Assembly: GCA_938084685.1 (NCBI GenBank) | Contig: CALKGE010000008.1 | Coordinates: 1 to 64,000 of the forward strand | Direction: 5' to 3' | Origin: an uncultured Pirellulaceae bacterium | Lineage (GTDB): Bacteria; Planctomycetota; Planctomycetia; Pirellulales; Pirellulaceae | DNA length: 64,000 nucleotides | In this document: one piece after another, positions 24,234 to 35,829 of the stretch | How positions within the stretch are numbered: the first letter of the stretch is position 1 | Layout of the letters: the number at the start of each line of letters is the position of its first letter | Notes under the pieces: generated by a model | Told to the model about the DNA's origin: nothing | Seen by the model: only the letters and a program-made list of their open reading frames with translations | Database searches by the model: none | Translations under genes and position numbers: made by a program

Positions 24234-25875
24234 TTCCGGCGCCCTCCGCTTCCACGGGGATACTTTCAATCTGAGGACTGATACGAACAACTAACTCAGT
24301 TCCCTCAATATCGACTCGTCCCGAACCTGCTCGAGTATCCATCACTTCCATTGTCAATTGCTCCCGAGTCAACCGTTTGCTGAGTTCTTCTACAAACTGA
24401 CTTCCCTGCGAGGGCGTGATCGACCAGAGTGTTAGCTCAAAAGCATCACCGCCAGAGGAGGCCAGATTATCAATCACCACACCTTCACTGATCGAATCCA
24501 TCAGGACTTCCATGAGCTTCACGTGAAAGCTGGATCGATTTTGCAAGCTGGCAATCAGCCCAAGTTCTTTTTCAGATCGTTGCACCTCAGTTGATTTTTC
24601 GGCTATTGCGTCTCTTGCCTGCTCCACCTGATAAAGATAATCTGCAGCTTCTCCCAGCAGATCTTCTGCCGCTTGGTGGGCTGTATTCTCTGCTTCTAAA
24701 TCCTTCTCCAACGGCTGCAGGTTTCGCTTTATGTAGCCTTCTGCCACCAGGACTGCCGCCAGAAACAGAACGGCCGCAACAACCCAGGGCGTATAGGGCT
24801 GCTGTGCCAGAGGCTTGGGCGGATTCTTCAGCAGGATCACCGGGAAGGACTGGGAATTCACGGCGGAGACAGCCGAGGATGCTACCAGCCCATCCAGGCT
24901 GGCGGTACCGGGACCAGTGTCAAATAATTCAACTTCAGGAGTTAAGTGTTCCCCCGTCGCGACCACCAGATCATGCAATTCCTGACTGGCGGTGCAAATC
25001 ACTTTGGGTGATCCACTCACTCTGGCAAGCAAACTGCTAAGCTGTTCAGCATCCAGTGCTTTTCCACCAAACGGGATTGTTTCGACAGCACCTGAACCAT
25101 CGAGCGGAACGACATTCAAGCAATGGTTGTAAAGTTCCAGTAACGTGCCATCTGGGTACTGGCGACTGACCGCTGAACGTGAGGCACCTGCCAGCGGCAG
25201 CAAAGCGGAAAGGCGCAGGCCCACTTTCTTCAGCCCGGAAACCCACTTATTACGAACAACGTCGGTTGTTAACGCGACTTCGACTCCAGCGGATGTACCG
25301 TATGATGGTTTTAACTCGGCACCGACTCCAGCCAACGGTAAAGCGTCCTGCGCAGGAGCGTTCATTCTAAGCTGCGCATCCAGAGCCAGATCAATCTCGG
25401 ATTGAGACGCATAGCCTTTTTCCACGGCCAGAACACCCAGCTGCCGGTAACCACCTGGAGACTGATTTTGACGACTCTCTTTTTGAGTTAACAGGAGCTC
25501 CTGAAGTTGCGCGTGAGTGAGGACGCCTCGCCCCAGGAGTACTTCGCCCAAAAGCACTTCACTGAATGATACACGCGTCCCCAATTCAAATTGAACGAGC
25601 TGATTCAGTTCGTCAAACCCAAGTTCGTCGGCAGCACCTGGAGGTAACTGCATCGCTCCGGCTGTCACTTCGCTTGTCACCACGATTACCTGCGAGCACC
25701 CGGGAAAGCGGGATTTGAACTCCTGCAAAGCAGATGACAACTCAATGGCAGCGGAGACCTGAACACCAGCGGATTGTCCACCCTGCTGAGGTGCTGCTGC
25801 AGGCATCCCCGAACCGCTGGGCATGATCCCGCGGTAGGTAAAGCCATCATCGATAATGACAAGGTAGTTATTCAC
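24223..25875 (-). CDS. PilM-MshEN-PilN-like fusion protein
   Basis: 550 aa. Residues 1-110 start like an actin-like PilM/GspL lobe (NNYLVIIDDGFTYRGI … SRFPGCSQVIVVTSEV). Residues ~110-175 contain a helix-pair module typical of MshEN/GspE N-termini (LLGRGVLTHAQLQELLLTQK, then LGVLAVEKGYASQSEIDLAL). Residues ~180-350 continue the PilM-like part. One membrane helix lies at ~362-384 (WVVAAVLFLAAVLVAEGYI). After it come a coiled-coil and a PilN/GspL-like C-domain (LMEVLMDSISEGVVIDNLAS … FELTLWSIT). It therefore seems to merge PilM and PilN into one chain. Located after the pseudopilins and overlapping the PilO-like gene. Confidence 0.75.
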   Translation of the reverse strand: MNNYLVIIDDGFTYRGIMPSGSGMPAAAPQQGGQSAGVQVSAAIELSSALQEFKSRFPGCSQVIVVTSEVTAGAMQLPPGAADELGFDELNQLVQFELGTRVSFSEVLLGEVLLGRGVLTHAQLQELLLTQKESRQNQSPGGYRQLGVLAVEKGYASQSEIDLALDAQLRMNAPAQDALPLAGVGAELKPSYGTSAGVEVALTTDVVRNKWVSGLKKVGLRLSALLPLAGASRSAVSRQYPDGTLLELYNHCLNVVPLDGSGAVETIPFGGKALDAEQLSSLLARVSGSPKVICTASQELHDLVVATGEHLTPEVELFDTGPGTASLDGLVASSAVSAVNSQSFPVILLKNPPKPLAQQPYTPWVVAAVLFLAAVLVAEGYIKRNLQPLEKDLEAENTAHQAAEDLLGEAADYLYQVEQARDAIAEKSTEVQRSEKELGLIASLQNRSSFHVKLMEVLMDSISEGVVIDNLASSGGDAFELTLWSITPSQGSQFVEELSKRLTREQLTMEVMDTRAGSGRVDIEGTELVVRISPQIESIPVEAEGAGNVE

Positions 25876-25895
25876 TCAACCAATTCTCTTTACAT

Positions 25896-27404
25896 CTACG
25901 GTGTTAATGCGGAAAGATTCATCCGCAACACGTTGGTTTGCCCAGGAAGAATATCAACGTGTTTCGCTCGTAACAAAACATTGTTCACATCTGCTGGGTC
26001 AAAAATGATCTGGATGGGTGCCAGATCGTGATTATTCGTCATCGCACTGGTGGCGGCGGCTGGATCAAGTTTGATCGTGTTGTCGTCGGCAACGTATTCG
26101 AGTGGTCCGGTATCGTACTGCCCAGCACCACCTCCTCCAGCCACAAACTTACTGTTGAGCTCGGTGATCCTGGTGCTGATCGATGAGAGATCATAGAGGT
26201 CATTTGTATACGTTACTGAAAGGTTGACCGGATCATTTGGATCAGGCAGGGTAACTTGCAACTTGTATTTGATGTGCCGAGAATCCGCCGCAACGAATAG
26301 CCGTTGAATTTCCGGCTGCGTGGAACCTGTGACCCCTGCCTGGACTTCGTTGGACAAGGCCAGCGGCGTGGTAACTGAATTGAGGTTACTGGCCAGTAGC
26401 AGGATATGGTTACCGGCGGGGATGCGAAGCCCGGTCGCAAAGGCGATACGTGAAACACCGCCGTTACTGATCGAACCAAAGAGAGGCCCGGGGATAACTC
26501 GCCACCTTTGAATTTTTGCGTTGAACACCAGTAGAAAGGGACGTAAGTCCGAACAGTCTCGTTCGACTTCGAACGCATCATTGAAAAGTTCGACATGGAC
26601 GGCGGCACTATCTACAGACCAGTCATCTGCATTGATGGTTGCAAGAATCAAATCCTCGTCATAATCTGTACCGCCGAGGATCCCATTTTTTCCGTACGAG
26701 GAAATATGGAGAGTGGCTTCCGAGCCACCAGGAAAAGTCCAATTCCAGCCGTGCGTCAATTCGTCGTTTCCAAGGCCGTTGGATGCCACGGGCGTGTAGC
26801 TGTTCCGCTTGGTGAAGCTGCCGGCAGGAGCCAAGGTTCCCCAACCATCATCGAAACGAGGCTTGTTCGCTCCTTCATAGAGAGTCGTACCGGGTGTCAG
26901 AGGAAGGTAAGCACCCATGTAAAACGGACGAGGGATCGCTTCGTCCGTCTGCAAGGCCATCCCGCGGAAACCTTTGATGACGTTCAACGAGGTCGAAAGA
27001 ATGATTTCATCACCACTGGCATTAGAATAGAAGCTGGCATCCGGTGTAGGATCAAAAACCGGCGTGACGTTTTGACTTGCCATAAACACGGTGTCATTGG
27101 GATCACCATCTACGACGCCAAAAGCCAATTCTGTCATGTGATCGGGCAGGTCCCCCATATCAGCAACAAAGCCGCGCACTGATCGCTCGCCCGTAGTCTG
27201 CACTACGATAGCCTGCTCCAGTTTACTGGCCTGGTGTCTGGCTCGTTCATAGCGAAATTGATCCTGACTGGAGTCCAACGACTCGGTCAGCGAGACCGCA
27301 CTAAATGCCAGAATGGACATGATAAAGACAACCAACAATAGCTCTAACAGAGTAAAACCGTTGGTCTGTCTGCGGATTCTTTGGAGAGGTTGAGTTCGGA
27401 TCAT
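25896..27404 (-). CDS. Large prepilin-like protein (minor pilin)
   Basis: 502 aa, unusually long for a pilin. The N-terminus RQTNG|FTLLELLLVVFIMS is a type III prepilin leader with cleavage after Gly and Glu at +5, followed by the hydrophobic alpha1 helix. The remaining ~450 residues are a beta-rich globular part with no recognised domain. Likely a tip-complex minor pilin with an adhesive or initiating role (GspK/PilX/PilY-like position), though this is inference. Located 6 bp after the GspG-like gene and 20 bp before the PilM/N fusion. Confidence 0.85.
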   Translation of the reverse strand: MIRTQPLQRIRRQTNGFTLLELLLVVFIMSILAFSAVSLTESLDSSQDQFRYERARHQASKLEQAIVVQTTGERSVRGFVADMGDLPDHMTELAFGVVDGDPNDTVFMASQNVTPVFDPTPDASFYSNASGDEIILSTSLNVIKGFRGMALQTDEAIPRPFYMGAYLPLTPGTTLYEGANKPRFDDGWGTLAPAGSFTKRNSYTPVASNGLGNDELTHGWNWTFPGGSEATLHISSYGKNGILGGTDYDEDLILATINADDWSVDSAAVHVELFNDAFEVERDCSDLRPFLLVFNAKIQRWRVIPGPLFGSISNGGVSRIAFATGLRIPAGNHILLLASNLNSVTTPLALSNEVQAGVTGSTQPEIQRLFVAADSRHIKYKLQVTLPDPNDPVNLSVTYTNDLYDLSSISTRITELNSKFVAGGGGAGQYDTGPLEYVADDNTIKLDPAAATSAMTNNHDLAPIQIIFDPADVNNVLLRAKHVDILPGQTNVLRMNLSALTP

Positions 27405-27410
27405 CTGTAA

Positions 27411-28241
27411 CTACTCCACCAAATAGGCCAGCTCATCATCCGATGAAGCGCTGCCTCCCTGATAGATCCGGTCAGCTCCCATCCCGACTAACCAAACAGA
27501 TGCATTGGATGCAAAATAACAATAGGGCCGACCGAATTGGGTCACAGGTGTGCCATACAGACCTGTCGACACGTCGAGCTCCCCAAATTGACGCACGGCG
27601 ATAGTCGAAGTTTCACCGACAAAGGCATCACAGACGAATACCAGATTGTTGACGACGGGCGTTCCCATCGGATTCCAGGTCGAGCTGGTCCAGGTCGCTG
27701 GCGTGTGAGCATTACCGACTGGATCAAACTCGGCTGCATCTCCAACAATAATTCGAACCACTCCGTCCTTTAGATAAGGCCCTCGCCATCCCTTGGATGT
27801 CTGCCTGTTAAAACCGGCCAGTGCATGCCCGGTGTTTTGTAACGGACTGGAAACTAATACCAACTGATAGAAGTTGGCGGGGTGATTGAACCATTTGGTC
27901 CTTTCAACAGCCGTTGCCGTTGCCAGAAATGATGGCCAGTGATCAGCGTTGGCCGGATCGATCACTCCCCCGTTGCCCAACAATGCAAATGGTCCCTGTT
28001 TGGGATAGTAGCCTGTATCCTGCTTGAATTGACGAATCGCTTCATGAATCGTTTTCACTTCATAATTCGAAAGATCCTGAGCAACTTTCTCGCGAACACC
28101 GCCGAGTGAATAGATGATCGCTCCGCCAACAATCGCCAGCAGCGAAACCACCATCAACACCTCCAGTAAAGTAAATCCGTTGGAGTAACGGAGTTTACTT
28201 GAGGATTGGTGCTGCATCTTTTCTCTGGTTGGCTGCTTCAT
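27411..28241 (-). CDS. GspG-like pseudopilin
   Basis: 276 aa; Met1 or Met9 may be the start. Leader ends SNG|FTLLEVLMVVSLLAIVGGAI, with Glu at +5. The segment after the helix (LSNYEVKTIHEAIRQFKQDTGYYP) is the pattern of GspG, the major pseudopilin of type II systems. The rest (~100-276) is longer than normal GspG. Second gene of the pilus operon, after a hairpin that may lower its expression relative to the first. Confidence 0.88.
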   Translation of the reverse strand: MKQPTREKMQHQSSSKLRYSNGFTLLEVLMVVSLLAIVGGAIIYSLGGVREKVAQDLSNYEVKTIHEAIRQFKQDTGYYPKQGPFALLGNGGVIDPANADHWPSFLATATAVERTKWFNHPANFYQLVLVSSPLQNTGHALAGFNRQTSKGWRGPYLKDGVVRIIVGDAAEFDPVGNAHTPATWTSSTWNPMGTPVVNNLVFVCDAFVGETSTIAVRQFGELDVSTGLYGTPVTQFGRPYCYFASNASVWLVGMGADRIYQGGSASSDDELAYLVE

Positions 28242-28282
28242 TGGTAGAACTATCTTTGCCTGCCGCTACTTTCAATACAGAA

Positions 28283-28312
28283 GCGTGTATCCGGCCAAAG
28301 CCAGATACACGC
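28283..28312 (-). promoter_or_regulatory. Intra-operon hairpin after the first pilin gene
   Basis: Perfect 9-bp arms GCGTGTATC (28283-28291) and GATACACGC (28304-28312) with a 12-nt loop lie 33 bp past the stop of the first pilin. There is no T tract, so it is more likely an mRNA-stabilising or processing hairpin, or a weak attenuator, than a full terminator. Such elements often allow more pilin than downstream assembly protein; that role here is inferred. Confidence 0.6.
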
Positions 28313-28344
28313 TCTTCGCCGTATATATCTGCATCAACTGCTGA

Positions 28345-29235
28345 CTAGAGTTTCTGGCCAGTAGATTCAGCAAATTCTTCATCCAGGAAGTCACCTCGTG
28401 AATCAACAACAGCAACCAGCCTTGCAGGGCTGACGCTGACATCAATCAAGGCGACGTAGTGATTGTATTCGTGCTTTCCAACGTTTCCGTAGAACGGAGC
28501 GTGTTGCAAATTGATAAAGACTCCTTGGCCAACCAGTGAGCTCTCGTTACCGACACCGAGTCCGACCAGAACGGAAGTAGGGTTGCCACCTACCTTGACG
28601 TTGTTGTACCCATCTGTACCAGGATTCCAAATCATGACTTGTGGAGCTGTCGTTCCGCTGAGGGTCATCGCAAAACCACGCCCACGATTGTTATTAGCTC
28701 CACGAGGAACAGAAAAAGCATGTTGCGGGATCGAGATGGCCTCGATAGCATCGACGGTGGCTGCTACTCCACCCACAGCCTGAATCGTTAAAGCATTGTC
28801 GGTTCCAGAACCGTTACCAGCCGCATCCAGATAACGGATCGATGTGATACCGGCCGAGCGAAGTGCTCCTTCCTGCTCAGCGGTTAAAGCAGCGAGAGTA
28901 AACTTACCTGCAATTTTGCTTCCCAGATGACCTGCTTTTGCATAACCAGATCCACCGGTAGCAACATTATCAACCAGGGCAGCATTGTAAGCGTTTCCTG
29001 TAGGAGTACAGGCCGCCAGCGACTCCAGATTGTTAGGAAGTCCACCCTCAGTACTTCTATACATCAACATCGCTTCTGTGACAGCAGCAATCGAATGAGT
29101 TGCAGTTCCCTTGGCGGCTTTATCTTCCAAACCACCGTAACTAGCAATAATCGCTCCACCTACAATGGCCAACATGGCCACAACCATAAGCACTTCTAGC
29201 AGCGTAAAACCAGCTCTCTTAAATGAACGTTTCAT
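28345..29235 (-). CDS. Major pilin/pseudopilin candidate
   Basis: 296 aa. A short leader KRSFKRAG is cleaved before FTLLEVLMVVAMLAIVGGAI, with Glu at +5 and the hydrophobic alpha1 helix. The next part (THSIAAVTEAMLMYRSTEGGLPNNLESLAA) is GspG/PilA-like. The mature domain is large and Gly/Ala-rich. As the first gene of the operon, followed by a stabilising-type hairpin, it is the best candidate for the main pilus subunit. A prepilin peptidase is not in the window. Confidence 0.88.
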   Translation of the reverse strand: MKRSFKRAGFTLLEVLMVVAMLAIVGGAIIASYGGLEDKAAKGTATHSIAAVTEAMLMYRSTEGGLPNNLESLAACTPTGNAYNAALVDNVATGGSGYAKAGHLGSKIAGKFTLAALTAEQEGALRSAGITSIRYLDAAGNGSGTDNALTIQAVGGVAATVDAIEAISIPQHAFSVPRGANNNRGRGFAMTLSGTTAPQVMIWNPGTDGYNNVKVGGNPTSVLVGLGVGNESSLVGQGVFINLQHAPFYGNVGKHEYNHYVALIDVSVSPARLVAVVDSRGDFLDEEFAESTGQKL

Positions 29236-31968
<2,733 letters not shown>

Positions 31969-32010
31969 CCGCGCGTCAGTCTGCCGTTGACCCCCTAAAA
32001 AAATACTCTC

Positions 32011-32922
32011 ATGCCCGATTTACCTAAACGCACACTCGGAAAAACCAATCTGGAAGTTACTCAGTTGGGCTACGGCAGCATGGGGCTTCGCGGGCCAGCG
32101 ACGTGGGGCGTACGTGTTGTTGACGACAGCGCGGCGGATCAGTTTCTGAATCTGGTTCTGGACAAAGGGGTCAATTTCATTGATACCTCGCCGGAATACG
32201 GTGTCAGTGAAGAGCGGATTGGACGATTCATCAGTTCACGACGAGACGAATACTATCTGGCAACCAAGTGTGGTTGCGACTACATCCAGCATGATGACCA
32301 TTTGGAAGTCAAACACACCTGGACGAAGGAAGTCCTGCAACGAAATATCGAGACCAGTCTGGATCGCATGCAGACCGATTACATTGACCTGCTCCAGTTT
32401 CATGGTGGAGATGCCGAGACGATTCAACAGGCAGGTCTGATCGACGTGCTACTCGACTTTAAATCCCAGGGACTCATCCGATTCATTGGTGCTTCCAGCT
32501 CACTTCCCCATTTGCCCGGCATGATCGCATTAGGCGTCTTCGACACCTTCCAGATGCCATACTCCTGCCTGGATCCACGTCATCATGACTTGCTGACGAC
32601 CGCAGCCCAGAGTGGCGCTGGCGTCATCGTTCGCGGGGGCATTGCACACGGAGGTCCAGAAGCTGAAATCGATCGTCCGGCCCTGTTCGATGTCTGGAAC
32701 AAGGCAAACCTGGATGAGTTGCTCTCGCACGACATGAGCTGTGCCGAATTAATCCTCCGTTACACCATCAGTCATCCTCACTGTGACACAACTATTGTAG
32801 GTACATGCAATGAGGACCATTTGGAAGAGAACATTTCCAGTATTGCCAAGGGGCCGCTGCCCTCTGAGTTCTATGACAAGGTTACCTACCGCATACGTTG
32901 TGCACTTGCGGCTCAGTCGTAG
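32011..32922 (+). CDS. Aldo/keto reductase
   Basis: 303 aa TIM-barrel oxidoreductase, usually NADPH-dependent. The family start RTLGKTNLEVTQLGYGSMGLRG is present. The catalytic tetrad can be read: Asp and Tyr in NFIDTSPEYG, Lys in LATKCG, His in LLQFHGGD. The C-terminal part has the cofactor-binding TIVGTCNEDHLEEN. The natural substrate cannot be named. Probably cotranscribed with icd. Confidence 0.92.
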   Translation: MPDLPKRTLGKTNLEVTQLGYGSMGLRGPATWGVRVVDDSAADQFLNLVLDKGVNFIDTSPEYGVSEERIGRFISSRRDEYYLATKCGCDYIQHDDHLEVKHTWTKEVLQRNIETSLDRMQTDYIDLLQFHGGDAETIQQAGLIDVLLDFKSQGLIRFIGASSSLPHLPGMIALGVFDTFQMPYSCLDPRHHDLLTTAAQSGAGVIVRGGIAHGGPEAEIDRPALFDVWNKANLDELLSHDMSCAELILRYTISHPHCDTTIVGTCNEDHLEENISSIAKGPLPSEFYDKVTYRIRCALAAQS

Positions 32923-33024
32923 CGTCTGATTGCTCTATCAGAACATAAGTCTGGGAAACGCGAAAAACCTTTTTGATCGTAAGCACCAATTCGCTTCACC
33001 GACGAGCTGCTAGTACTTACTGAA

Positions 33025-33918
33025 CTAGCGGTAGCGTTTTATGAGCGTGCCCGGGATCAGTAACATCGCTATCACAAAGATCGTTAACTGCTCCGACGGA
33101 AAACCTGTCGACCAACCAGGGATCAATTCTCCCATGAATACCAGCAAGGTAGAGGTGACTGCAACGATAGGGCTCGTGATCAACACACCACGCATCGAAT
33201 GACAGATAGTACGCGCCACGAAAACAGGTAAAACCAACATGCCAAATGTGAATATCAGACCGGAAAACCGGATACTAAGGCCAATACAAACTGCCAACCA
33301 GATTGCATAGGCCCACTGCCAACGACTCGTCTTGACCCCCACGGCACCAGCCATTTCCGGATCGGTGGCCACCAGCATCTGCGTCCGCCAGGTCTTCACA
33401 AACAGCGCAATTGTCAACAGGCTTACGACTGCCAGCAAAATATTTTCACTTTGCACAGCCCCCAGAATACTGGACGAGTGCACTCGGTGGATCTCTTCCA
33501 AACTGTGGGGACTGTTAGCAACGAGCAGATTGGCGGCCACGGTTGAAAAGAGAAAGATCCAGCCAATACGAGCTTCATAGGCATTCTGATTTTTCCCGCG
33601 TCCGACCACTACGAGTGACGCAATCACGGCAGCCAGTACTGCCATGACTGTCTTGAAGCTATCCGAGTGCAACCACTCGTCAGCATGAATATCATCCGGC
33701 GTATGGTGATGGACGGAGGAGTACTGAGCGATCATGAGTGCCAATGCAATCCCCAGTGTCGAGGCTGATGAAATGGCAGCTCCTTTAAAAATCTGATTTC
33801 GAGCCACCATCGGAACACCAATCGTGGCCAGCGTCAAAGCAATCAACAGCCCCTGCACAAACATGTTGTTGTACAGAGACCAGTTAAAAGCCAGATCTTC
33901 CAGGAAAGAGGAATCCAT
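33025..33918 (-). CDS. Metal ABC transporter permease (ZnuB/MntB family)
   Basis: 297 aa with about eight membrane segments, including MFVQGLLIALTLATIGVPMV, TVAANLLVANS, and IRFSGLIFTFGMLVLPVFVAR, which matches the ABC-3 family signature. It forms the inner-membrane channel for zinc, manganese or iron. Its ATG overlaps the ATPase stop by one base (TGATG). A His-rich cytoplasmic or periplasmic loop (SVHHHTPDDIHADEWLH) could bind metal. Third gene of the transporter operon. Confidence 0.93.
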   Translation of the reverse strand: MDSSFLEDLAFNWSLYNNMFVQGLLIALTLATIGVPMVARNQIFKGAAISSASTLGIALALMIAQYSSVHHHTPDDIHADEWLHSDSFKTVMAVLAAVIASLVVVGRGKNQNAYEARIGWIFLFSTVAANLLVANSPHSLEEIHRVHSSSILGAVQSENILLAVVSLLTIALFVKTWRTQMLVATDPEMAGAVGVKTSRWQWAYAIWLAVCIGLSIRFSGLIFTFGMLVLPVFVARTICHSMRGVLITSPIVAVTSTLLVFMGELIPGWSTGFPSEQLTIFVIAMLLIPGTLIKRYR

Positions 33919-34631
33919 CAGACACCCTCCCCAAACAAGCCTGGCAACTGATCAAAGGCACCGCGTTCCAGAATACGCACGGTGTCATCATTCACAAACG
34001 CGCAGTGAGTACCGTAACGTTCCACAGCAGCCAGATTGTGAGAAACGACAATCAGCGTAATTCCATCCCTCTGATTCAATTCCGCTAACTGCTGTAACAG
34101 CATTCGCTGAATATCAACATCCAATCCACTGGTCGGTTCGTCAGCAATTATCACCTGAGGGCGACGAACAAGGGCTCGTGCAATTCGCACTCGCTGCTGC
34201 TGCCCACCTGACAAACTCCAGTAACTTTGCCCCTGCAATTCCGTCAGCTGCATACGCTCCATGGCGTACTGCATGTTCTCTTTCCACTGGGCCGCTGAAT
34301 ACTTTAACCCTACAGCCCCCAAGGAAATGAATTCCTCGACCGTCGTAGGTAACGTATCTTCTGACTGATTGAATTGAGGTACGAACCCCAGCTGGGAATG
34401 ATCAGAAAATGTTCCACCAAAAACCAACGTTCCTTCCATGGGAGTCAGCTGCCGCAGTAACGATTTCACCAGCGTCGTCTTTCCGGCACCATTCTTTCCC
34501 ACAACGAACCAGAACTGACCTGCGTCAATCCTGAGATCTACATCGCGGAGGATAACTTTGCGACCGTACCCCAGCTTCAGCTTGGTTGCCTCTACCACAG
34601 GCGTCATGGTGGGCGGTTGAGGACTACTCAT
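33918..34631 (-). CDS. Metal ABC transporter ATP-binding protein (ZnuC/MntA family)
   Basis: 237 aa. Walker A VGKNGAGKTTLVKS, Q-loop near FVPQFNQSE, ABC signature LSGGQQQRV, Walker B VIIADEPTSGLD, and the switch His in VVSHN are all present. It powers uptake by the adjacent permease. Starts inside the end of the substrate-binding gene (8-bp overlap). Confidence 0.95.
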   Translation of the reverse strand: MSSPQPPTMTPVVEATKLKLGYGRKVILRDVDLRIDAGQFWFVVGKNGAGKTTLVKSLLRQLTPMEGTLVFGGTFSDHSQLGFVPQFNQSEDTLPTTVEEFISLGAVGLKYSAAQWKENMQYAMERMQLTELQGQSYWSLSGGQQQRVRIARALVRRPQVIIADEPTSGLDVDIQRMLLQQLAELNQRDGITLIVVSHNLAAVERYGTHCAFVNDDTVRILERGAFDQLPGLFGEGV

Positions 34632-35646
34632 CTCTTAGCACTCTCACCATTTCACGCACGTTGTAGCCACACATTTCCAGAAACGAACCAGCAAACTCGC
34701 GTGCTCCTACCTGGTGAGACATCTTCGCCACCTTGGCATCCGTGTTCATCTCGATAAACCGAGCATGACGAGGATCGTAATAAGCATTGGCTAGAACCGC
34801 CTTGACCCCTTCACTGCGCACCAGTTTTACGACTTTGGCGACATGACCGGGAGTTGGCTGCAGCCCCGGTTTCGGCTCCAAGTGACCAATCACTTCGAAT
34901 CCAAAATCGCGGCAGAAGTAGACCCACATCGGATGATCGTCGATCAGTTTGGTCCCCTTGTACGGTTCCACCAGGGCCATTAACCCACCGAGAGATTTAT
35001 ATTCGTCTTCCTGCTTCAAGTAGGCGGTCAGTTGCCCCTGAAATTTCAGCTGCATCAATTGATCCAGCTGCTGATCTTTATATTTAGCAGCCAGTTTTTC
35101 ACCTATCAGCATCTGGCCAAACCTGGTGGCAAAATCATCATATCGCTGCTCGTAGTATTTCTTCTCCTTCGGCCACAAGTAACTGAAGTGAACTTTCAGG
35201 TAACGTGCAACCTTAAGGCCATTGATGGGTGACAGCAGATAATGCGGATTTCCGCCCGGATGGACATCACCTTCACTTCTTGAAATCGGCCCCGTGGGTA
35301 CGTCCAGCGGTTTGATGATACGTGACGCATCAATGTAGCCCTTTCCGCCAGGCTGAACTTTCCTGTTACGGCACTGCTGCAGAAGTGGCGGAGCCCAACC
35401 CACTTCCTGCTCCAGCCCGTTTTGTATGAATACTTCAGCCCGAGCCAGATCTTTAATGAAGGAAGGTCTGGGAGTCACAAAGTGAGGATCTTCTGACCCC
35501 TTCACAAACGTGATGACTTCGACCTTGTCACCACCAATTTCGCGGGCCAGGTCACCTAAATCGGGCACCGTAGCACAAATGATATGTTGTGCATTGAGCT
35601 GAGAGCACAACAACCAGGCAGACAAGGACGCTATAAAAATTCTCAT
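34624..35646 (-). CDS. Metal ABC transporter substrate-binding protein (ZnuA-like)
   Basis: I place the start at the ATG at 35646, which gives a clean signal peptide (MRIFIASLSAWLLCSQLNAQ). The open frame goes on to 35757 but the extra residues look non-native. ~340 aa of the cluster A-1 family: VPDLGDLAREIGGDKVEV, the His ligand in GSEDPHFVTPRPS (His55), NPHYLLSP, and DDHPMWVYFCRDFGFEV. These give a ZnuA/TroA-type site for a divalent metal. Exact metal unknown; the His-rich loop of the permease favours zinc. Confidence 0.9.
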   Translation of the reverse strand: MRIFIASLSAWLLCSQLNAQHIICATVPDLGDLAREIGGDKVEVITFVKGSEDPHFVTPRPSFIKDLARAEVFIQNGLEQEVGWAPPLLQQCRNRKVQPGGKGYIDASRIIKPLDVPTGPISRSEGDVHPGGNPHYLLSPINGLKVARYLKVHFSYLWPKEKKYYEQRYDDFATRFGQMLIGEKLAAKYKDQQLDQLMQLKFQGQLTAYLKQEDEYKSLGGLMALVEPYKGTKLIDDHPMWVYFCRDFGFEVIGHLEPKPGLQPTPGHVAKVVKLVRSEGVKAVLANAYYDPRHARFIEMNTDAKVAKMSHQVGAREFAGSFLEMCGYNVREMVRVLRDE

Positions 35647-35829
35647 TTTCAATCTCGCTAAGAACCATGGCACTATCGAGCTCACGGTAATACTTCGAAT
35701 AACGAGTGTCATGTAATTCAATGAAGCACGTTTTCCAGGAAGTTTCGATTGGAGCACGCCATCATCCCATACTCATCATCCCATTCCCATCAATACATAG
35801 TTCAGTATCCACTCGGGCCTGCCGCAACC

